Assembly (NCBI RefSeq): GCF_900660645.1
Contig: NZ_LR215036.1
Location: 62,001 to 126,000, forward strand
From: Mycoplasmopsis citelli
GTDB lineage: Bacteria; Bacillota_I; Bacilli_A; Mycoplasmatales; Metamycoplasmataceae
DNA: 64,000 bases
Direction: 5' to 3'
In this document: positions 56,001 to 64,000 of the stretch, piece by piece
Layout of the letters: each line of letters opens with the position of its first letter
Numbering within the stretch: position 1 is the first letter of the stretch
Notes under the pieces: model-generated
What the model saw: the letters and a program-made list of their open reading frames with translations, nothing else
Told to the model about the DNA's origin: nothing
Databases searched by the model: none
Program-made: the position numbers and the translations under genes

Positions 56001-59000
56001 TGTTAGATTCAATTACAAATAAACCCAATGGTGGAGGAGTTGATGAACCAAGCAATTCGCTAATTAATTTTGGTGATAGCATTAGCATTATCAATTTTAA
56101 AACTCGAATTTTAAATGCTGAACTTGCTAAAACTGATACTCGGGTACAAGTTGAAAATAATATTAACACTTTAAAAATGGTTTATGGACAAAATGAGCAA
56201 AATCGTGCTATTTTTGATGAAGCGATTGCTGCATGAAATACCAAAATTAATACTTATACTGATTTATTAAAACAATTTTATGTTTCTCGAAATAATTTAG
56301 CAACCCTTAGAGATGATATTGATTTTTATCACACCACTCAAACAAACACTAAAAATGCTATTGAAAAAGCTTGAAATGATGCTCTTGCACTTAAAAATCA
56401 AACCCAAGCACAATTTGATGCTCGTAAACAAAATGATAATTTAACAACAGTCACTTTTACTGATGAAGCTTTTGCTGCTTTTGAGACTCTTAAAGATAAA
56501 AAGGATGCAAATAATAAATTTATCACTTTAACTCCTCAACTTCTAGATAAACTCAAAGAAGTACCGTTAGGGTATGCTAAAGATTTATTTATTCAATTAG
56601 CAGACCGAATCACTAATCGGATAACTCAATTATTTGATAATTATTCTCCCGAAGTAAAAAATACCTATGCAAATAATTGAAAAAATGCTATTAATAAATG
56701 AATTGAAGTACTTAAAACAACTATTAAAAGTTATTCTTCAGTTGATGATATTTTAAAAATTCAAAATGATTATTCGAAAGTTTTTGCTCTTAATCAATTA
56801 GCCGATCAATTTGATACTATTTTTAGATATTTAAATTCTACTAAATCTAGAGCTGGAGAAAGAACTTTTGCAACATTACAAAGAGAAAATCCAAATAATG
56901 CTTTATTTGCTAAATTACAAAATACAAACACTTATACAACTGCTGATGATGCAACCTTATATAATAAGACACGACAAACAATTATTTTATTAAGAAATGA
57001 ACTTCGTAATACTTATTTAGATGTTGCTGATTTTCAAGGTGCTAAAGAAGTTCAAGTAGAACAAATTCGTCTTTATAGAGGAATCATTAGTCAAAAAATT
57101 CTTATTTCGCCTAGTATTGACATTACCTTACAAACACAAATTGAAAATAAACTAAATGAATTAATTGATAGCACTACCAATGCTACTTCTAAAAATGAAT
57201 TGGTAAATTTTCATAATCAACTTAGTGATATAAAAATTAAACAAAAAGCTCTGTTAGATTTAGCAACACAAACTCAAACCTCTGAAGATTTAATTCGAAA
57301 CTGAGACAATAATACAACTCCAGATCAAACAGGTAAAATATCTATTATTCATGCAATTGAAAATACCTACAATTCTTATAAAAATTCTTATTTAACATTA
57401 ACTGAACAAGAACTTGTTTCTAAAAAACAACAACTAGAAAATTTAGGAATTTTATTTAATGACTTTGAACAAGTTTACAATCAAGTTCAACAAGATAAAC
57501 AATCAGTTCCAATGAGCTATCCAGATGGAACTGGAGCTCAAGGAACTGGTAATGATGGACTAAATAAAATGAATGGGTATTATGATAATTTACTCACAAT
57601 GCTTAACACTACCCCAGTAACTCAAGATAAAATTATCTCAGTAAGAGCAATTTTAAATACTTTAAGTAAATTAATTACCCTTCAAGCAGATAAAATTAAC
57701 ACTCAAACACAAGTAGTTAATGATAGCGAATACAGTAGCGTTGAATATAAAACTGGAACTAATGCCAATTATGGATTTGATACTGATGCTAAAAAACTTG
57801 CTGACGCAATTTTAAAAAGCATTCCTGATAATTCTAAGAGTGCTTTAGATATTGAAAATACTTTATATCCACAACTTGTAAGTGAATTTGACAATCAATA
57901 TCATTTATATTTAGCTCGTAAAAATGGTTTAGATCTTATTTATAAAAATGGTAATGTTGATGCAGATAAAGGTATTAAAGTTAAACAAATTGAAAAAATC
58001 ACTGTAAATAATCAAATTGATTCTATGTATGATGATTTAAAAGCTAAAATGAATGATTTTTTCCATACTGAAGCTGAAAAAATCCAAAATGCCAATGATA
58101 CTACTACCATTGATAATTCAATTCAAACTGTTAGCGAAAGTGATGTTTTCTTTGATAAATATAAACAAATTGCTGAGTTAATTGCAAAAGCTAATGCAGC
58201 AAAAGCTTTAGTTAATGCTAATATTCAAGCAAATCCAAATGTCACTGAATCGCTCCAAAAAATTAATGAAGAAATAAATAAAGGAAAAAGCTATTACTAC
58301 ACTCAAAAAGATGTAGTAATGCTAGATAATAATATTTTCTTTTTAAACACATATATTGCACGTTTAAAACTTGCTACTCAAGTAGCTAATTTACTTAATA
58401 ATTTAACTTCATTTAATACTGCTGAAGGAACTGCTGAGTTTTTAAGTGCTGATGCTAAAATTCCGCTTGAAAGCATTATTAATAAACCATTTACTGATTT
58501 AAAAGCAACTCCATCGCTTGAAACTCAACAAAATTACGAACGATTATTAGAAACTTATATTACTAGTTCATCTCCACAATCATTTAACGTGGCCTTTTTA
58601 AATTCTAAAGAATTGCAAGCAACTATTTATAAAGCTCAGCAATATTTAAATTCTTATAAAGCTAAATTAGCCAATAATGCTAATTATGAACCACAAAGCA
58701 TCCAAGCTTTATACAATGCTCTTGAAAGTAAAATTACTGAAGCAACAACTATTTTAAAAGCAGCTAATCACAATGAAGTGGCTAAAGTTAGAGTTACTTC
58801 AGAATTATTTAACTCTAATGATGGAGCTTTAGATAAAATCTTTAAAGCTATTGATGCAAAAATCAAAGCACAATACAATAAAAACTTAGAATTAAGTAAA
58901 TTTATGGTTGGAGCTTATGTTAATGGAAATGTAACTCCAAAATTACAAGATTATGATCAAGTAGCTCTTACTGACATTGAAACCACTGACATTAGCACTC

Positions 59001-61519
59001 CGCAAAAACTTGAAGAATTAAATACTAAATATCAAAATGCTATTGATAAATACGAGCAACAATCTTTAGATGTATTTAAATGAGAAGCTAATCGTTATAA
59101 TTCTTTTAGATCCAAAATTCAGGTATATACTAACTTTTTTAGCGATACTAACAATGGAGTTGATAAAGAATTTATTTTAAAAGTAACAGGAATAACTCAA
59201 GGAACTTTAGATTCAATATTAAATAAATTAAGTGTTGCTGGAGCAAATTTACTTGATCCAAGTAATAGCAATAGCATTTATCAAAGAGTTTTAAATTATG
59301 CCTTAGAAGTAACTAAGGATGATGATCAAATTAGGGAGTTTTTAAAAGGAATTAATTCAAATAATATCGTTAAAGAACTTCATGAAATTGGAAGTGAATT
59401 TTTAAGTGATTTTCAAAATCTAATTTTAATTACTTCAGTTCCAAATGTTTTACTTGCTAAAAGTGAATATGAAAAAATTAATGAACAATTACAAGTAGAT
59501 CAAGATAAAGGAACAGCAGGTTATACTTTACAACAAATAAACCAAAGAGATACAGTGGTAGGAAAAATTCAACCTATTAACAGTGGTTTAAATAATATCG
59601 ATCCACAATTAAACGACAAATTACGTGCTGATGTTGATGAATCTCAAGATAATTTCAGTAGTGTTACTAACCTAACTAACGTTAATAATTTAAGAAAAAA
59701 TTATTTTGACGATTTTAAATCTATTGTTGTTTCAATTGCTAAAGTTAAACAAAGACTTGATAGTTTAGTCTATGGAGAAAATGCCAATGATAGTGCTAAT
59801 TTAAAAGATATTTTGCATAAGTATATTTTAGGAGACACTGGATTTGTTGGTCGAGCTAATATTGAGAATTTTTTAAAATTTATTGCTGATGCAAGTCAAC
59901 TTAACCAAAGTGGGAATAATGATAAATTTAAATTAGTTAAAGATGAGTATCAAAAACTAGCAACCCCCGCTATTGAAAATGAAAAATTATTAGATAATCT
60001 AACTAAAAATCGTTCAAGCGATTTTGATATTTATAACGCTATTACAAAAGCTTTTTCAAGGGCATTAGCTTTACATGAGTGAATGAATACCCCAAGTAAT
60101 AGAGATTTATTTTTTGATTATTTATCTCAAGTAACTAATGGAATTTTCAATTATCAAAATATTATTGCAAAAGATCGAACTCAAATTAGAGGATTTGTTG
60201 AATATCTCACTGGTAATAATATTCCTGAAAGTACTCTTAGAATTGATGGAATTGATTATAAAGCCAGAAGAATTGATTCAGCTTTTAGTTTTACTCAAGT
60301 TGATTCTTTTATTGGTGGTTTATTTGAAAAATTTAATGCTCTAAAAGGAAATGGAATTACTTTTAATAAAGATAATGTTGAAGTGTATATTTACAAATCA
60401 GATAACGCAAATGTTCCATATGTTGTTCAAAAAGATACCAATGACACTTCAATTAAACGGGGATTTGTTAATTTATACTTTAAATTTAAAAAGCCAGCAA
60501 GTTTAAATGATGCTAATAATGCTTTTGGAGATGTTGAGGATTTTGGAGTTAAGTTTGAAAATGTAGGAATTAACTTTAAAACCTTAGATCGTTTTGTTAT
60601 TAGTGAAAAAAATATTACAAATTCACAAGCTTTAACGCAACCAATTTTTACTTTAGATGATGTTGGATGAAATAATTTGCAAGCTCCTTATTATTTATCG
60701 GCAGCTTTTACAAAATATTCAACTCTTAAAGCTCGTGAACAAGGAAATTCAAAAAACTACTTTACGGAAAATGTTAATAGTGATCTTTTTGGTCCTGATA
60801 CAGATCCAACAACTCAACAATTTACATCAGGACCTGATTTTAGAGTTAAAGTCAAATTCGGAACCAATAGAACTTATAAAGGTTATAGACAAGTAGGAAA
60901 CGCAATCTTTTGAAAAACTTTAAATCCACTTGTTGGAACTGTTTCAGATATTAAATATAAACAAAACGATCCTTATCTTAGTTCAGTTATTTCAAATGCG
61001 GATCGAAACTCAAATCAATACGAACAAAGATATCTATATAAAGTTAAAGATGGGACAAATAATAATTCAAATGATGATGTAGGTAAAACATTAGTTTTTT
61101 TACCACTTGTTATCGGAATTCCAGTAAGAAATACAGCTGGAGAAGACGCCTTATTAGTGCTTTCTTGACAAATATTTAACCGTTTCTCAACAGATACATC
61201 AAGTCAAAACGAAACTTTCTCACTTGGAAATGATGCTGTTTTAAGTAAAGAGTTTATTTTTAAACGCACTTCAGCAGGAAGTATTGCAACTCAAACTCAA
61301 AGTACGACTAATTTTTATGACCATATTATGAGCAAAATTAAATATCGCGACTTAGTTGGACTAACATTTATAAATTTACAATCTTCAGGCTTATGAGAAC
61401 ATGACCCACTTATTACTACTGATACACAAAATTCATTTGATCAAGGAATTGGAACAGCAGAATTTGCAAATGCCATTGGAACTGATGGTCGTTTTGAAAT
61501 CCAATTCAAATTACATTAA
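53018..61519 (+). CDS. Giant N-terminally anchored surface protein, 2,833 aa
   Basis: A signal anchor at residues ~8-31 (IIGLGITAGVTAASALVSAG) lacks a lipobox Cys. Most of the chain is Lys/Asn/Ala-rich coiled coil with many short helical units. The last ~450 residues are different: beta-rich, Gly/Asn/Phe-rich (GRFEIQFKLH at the end), likely a globular head. At least ten TGA codons are used as Trp and one frame runs from 53018 to the TAA at 61519. GGGAGA precedes the ATG. A gap of 12 bases separates it from a second giant gene in the same direction. Large tethered proteins of mycoplasmas often act in adhesion or gliding, which is only inference here. Confidence 0.85.
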
Positions 61520-61531
61520 TGGAGACATATC

Positions 61532-64000
61532 ATGCTTAAAAAAACAGCTAAAAAATCATTTATTATTACTTCAATAGCTACTGCTCCGCTTGCAGTAGGC
61601 TTAGGTGTGACATTATTTGCAATTCACTCAAATGAAGTAGTTAACACTAACACTGTATATGGAAATTTACTGCAAGGAGAAAATCTTTTTAAAATTTATT
61701 CTCCATATTTTGAGGTTTCAGATCAAGAAAAAGAGGCAATTGCCCAAAGCTACAATCAAGCTAAAGAAGATTGAAAAAGCAAAGATAAGTCTCTCCAGGA
61801 AAAATTAGCTTCTTTAGATAAAGCTCAAGCTCAAGCCTTTGATTTTTATATTAATCATTTAGACAAAACTAATTTTGATGAGCAAGAACCCACATTATTT
61901 TGAAATAAAATTCTAAATAACCAAGAAGGTCGTATTCGTGAATTAGATCTTAAAGATCAGCTTACTCAACTTAAAGAAGATCAGTCACTAAAATTCTTTG
62001 ATGTTCTTTATACTGCAACAAATGAACAAAAAGAACAATATCTTAAAATGCTTTCAAATGAAATTTCTAAATTAGTGGTTAATCAAAATCAAATTTTAGA
62101 TCCATTTATTAACTTATTACAAGGAACATCAACTAAAGTAGATAATATTTTATTTGATGGACTTAAAAAAGATGTTGTTAGTTCCTTAAGACCCCTATAT
62201 TCCAGAATTATTAGCAGTAATATCCGGTTAAATGAAGTTCAAATTGCTTCGCAAGATACAAATAAAGAAGTGGATAAATTGCAAGAAGTTTTAGATTCTT
62301 CACAAGTGGAAATAAACGAAATTAATCAGTATTTAAAACTAATTCAACCATACACTGAAAGTGTCACATATAGCGACACACAAAAAAATAATGTCAAAAA
62401 ATTTCTTGAATCAACAAAAATTAATTTAAATATTGCTTTAACTAAAGCTGATATTAATTCAATTCGTAATAATTTAGTGACCTTTTATCAACAAATTTCA
62501 GACCAACAAAGAAGCATTAGCGAAATTAAAGATGTTATTCGTGGATTAACTCAATATGTTAATGAATTTTCAAATTCACTTGATTTTAATAAACAAAAAA
62601 TTGTTCAATTAATTAACACAACTCTTAATATTAGTGATAAAAATGCTTTAATTAGTGCTAAAGCGAATCTTTTTAGTGAATTTTATTCACTTAAATTTGT
62701 CGATGAATTATTACTTGAACTTAAAGAAAAAATTACTAATGCACAAAAAGATGATTTAATTTCTGAAAGTAAAGCAGTTATTGCTAATTCGCAAATTGAC
62801 TTAATTTTATCTAAAAAAATCCCAAACAAAGAATTAGCAAATGAATTTTTTGCCTACTATAACTCCGAAAGTAAAGAATTAGATGCATTAAAATACTTAA
62901 ATAATGAATTAAAACTCATTCAAAATCAAAGTAAAGTAATTAAGGAACTAAATTTTACCAATGATGATGTTATAAAAAAATTAAATGATTTAGAAAATCA
63001 AATAATTAAAACCTATTCAAATAATGTTACTTCAACATTTTTAGCACCAATTAACCATAAGCTTAACGAATCATTACGACTAATTTTAAAAGATGATTTA
63101 AAACAACTTATTGACCAAATGGATGAGCAAATGAAATTGCTTAGAAACTTAGATAATAAAGCCAATGAAGCAGTTTTAGTTGAAGCAAAAAAACTCAATG
63201 AAGTTTCTCTCCCAATGACAGTTGATTTTGATCCAACTCCTACAGCTACAATTATTAAGCAAATTAAGCAATATGATTTAAAATTACAAAATTTAATTAA
63301 TGCTTATCATCAAACTCTAACTGAAGGAACTTCTGATTTTACTTATGATTATTTAAAAACCGTTTTTTCGGATAATAATGATAATTACGTTCTAACTCCA
63401 AATGAGCAAAAGAGAAATGATTTATATAACGATCTCAAAAAACGTCTTGACGAATTTAGAGACGCAATTAATAGAGGGAATGGAAATCCAGAAATTGAAA
63501 AAAAATTGGAAGAAATAACTGCTAAATTAAAAAATTTAACCAATACAGCCGGAAAATTTAGAGAACTTTCAAATTTAGATAAACAAGCTCAAGAAACTAT
63601 TAATCGAAAATTACAAAGCGAAAACTCCGCTGCACTTAAACCTTATATTGATGCAGTTGAAAAAGTTCGTTCACAATTACAGGGACTTTTTGAAAATCCA
63701 AATGCAACCAATAATCAAATTCAAGATTTAATTAATCAACTTAATCAAGCTCTTAAAGAGTTAAATGAAGCTGATACAAAAATTATTATTAATCAAAAAA
63801 TTAATGATTTAAAAAATGTAATTGAAGAAAAATTCCCTAACGGAATTAATACACCAGGTTCCGAAGCGTTAAATAAACACTTAAAACAGCTTATTGAAGA
63901 TGCTAAAGATGTTTCAAATCCTGAAAAAAGTAACAAAACAATTGATGTAGCTAATGAACTAATTAAAATTACCCCTGTTTTGTTTGATTTAGAAGCAGAC
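61532..64000 (+). CDS. Second giant anchored surface protein, 5' part (at least 823 aa)
   Basis: The ATG at 61532 has GGAGA 7 bases upstream. Residues ~9-30 form a hydrophobic anchor (FIITSIATAPLAVGLGVTLF) without a lipobox, followed by coiled-coil sequence rich in Lys, Asn, Glu and Gln. TGA-coded Trp lie near 61772 and 61900, and no true stop appears before the window ends, so the gene is partial. Architecture and position resemble the protein encoded just upstream, although I could not align the two chains by eye beyond the shared layout. They are probably co-transcribed, with the (TA)12 promoter controlling both. Confidence 0.82.

Overview
The window comes from a low-GC mollicute that reads UGA as tryptophan: almost every housekeeping gene is continuous only if in-frame TGA is decoded as Trp. 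The 16S/23S sequences, the absence of a linked 5S gene, the fused nadD-yqeK gene, phosphoketolase and the many lipoproteins fit the Mycoplasma hominis lineage (Mycoplasmopsis), perhaps near the M. synoviae cluster. The species assignment is an inference from remembered sequence features.

Layout. 1-3 kb: a large lipoprotein gene, then tRNA-Cys and tRNA-Arg. 3-9 kb: a membrane-protein pseudogene and tRNA-Leu on the minus strand, then a 16S-23S rRNA operon with clear processing stems. 9.3-12 kb: two lipoprotein genes that appear to give leaderless mRNAs. 12-15.2 kb: two minus-strand genes of unknown function and a coiled-coil, tail-anchored protein. 15.2-16.6 kb: an intact IS3/IS150-type insertion sequence with a programmed -1 frameshift site. 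16.7-22.3 kb: an information-processing operon (glycyl-tRNA synthetase, DNA primase, sigma factor RpoD, NIF3-like protein). 22.4-25.7 kb: phosphoketolase and an RpiR-type regulator. 25.7-27.7 kb: a scrambled patch with two 55-bp IS-derived miniature elements, an IS remnant, a gene-end fragment and a duplicated-domain lipoprotein. 27.7-33.8 kb: a PTS EIIA protein, a DegV protein, a large anchored coiled-coil protein and RNase J. 34-37.5 kb: a secreted protein, then cmk and der. 37.6-39.2 kb: a decayed AbiE toxin-antitoxin cassette. 39.6-47.3 kb: L31, S4, then a compact overlapping run nusB / unknown / sufS / sufU / dinB / nadD-yqeK / rluB / lipoprotein. 48.2-49.1 kb: a candidate Doc-type toxin with a small upstream partner. 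49.3-64 kb: very large N-terminally anchored coiled-coil surface proteins, including a 2,833-residue one preceded by a (TA)12 tract; the last gene runs off the window.

The core genes cover translation, replication start, transcription, FeS-cluster supply, NAD synthesis and the phosphoketolase pathway. The rest is mainly cell surface and mobile or defence DNA, some of it eroding. The most interesting leads are the (TA)12 switch candidate, the 55-bp IS-derived elements, the Doc-like pair, the erosion of the AbiE locus, and a C-terminal domain shared by two otherwise unrelated exported proteins.
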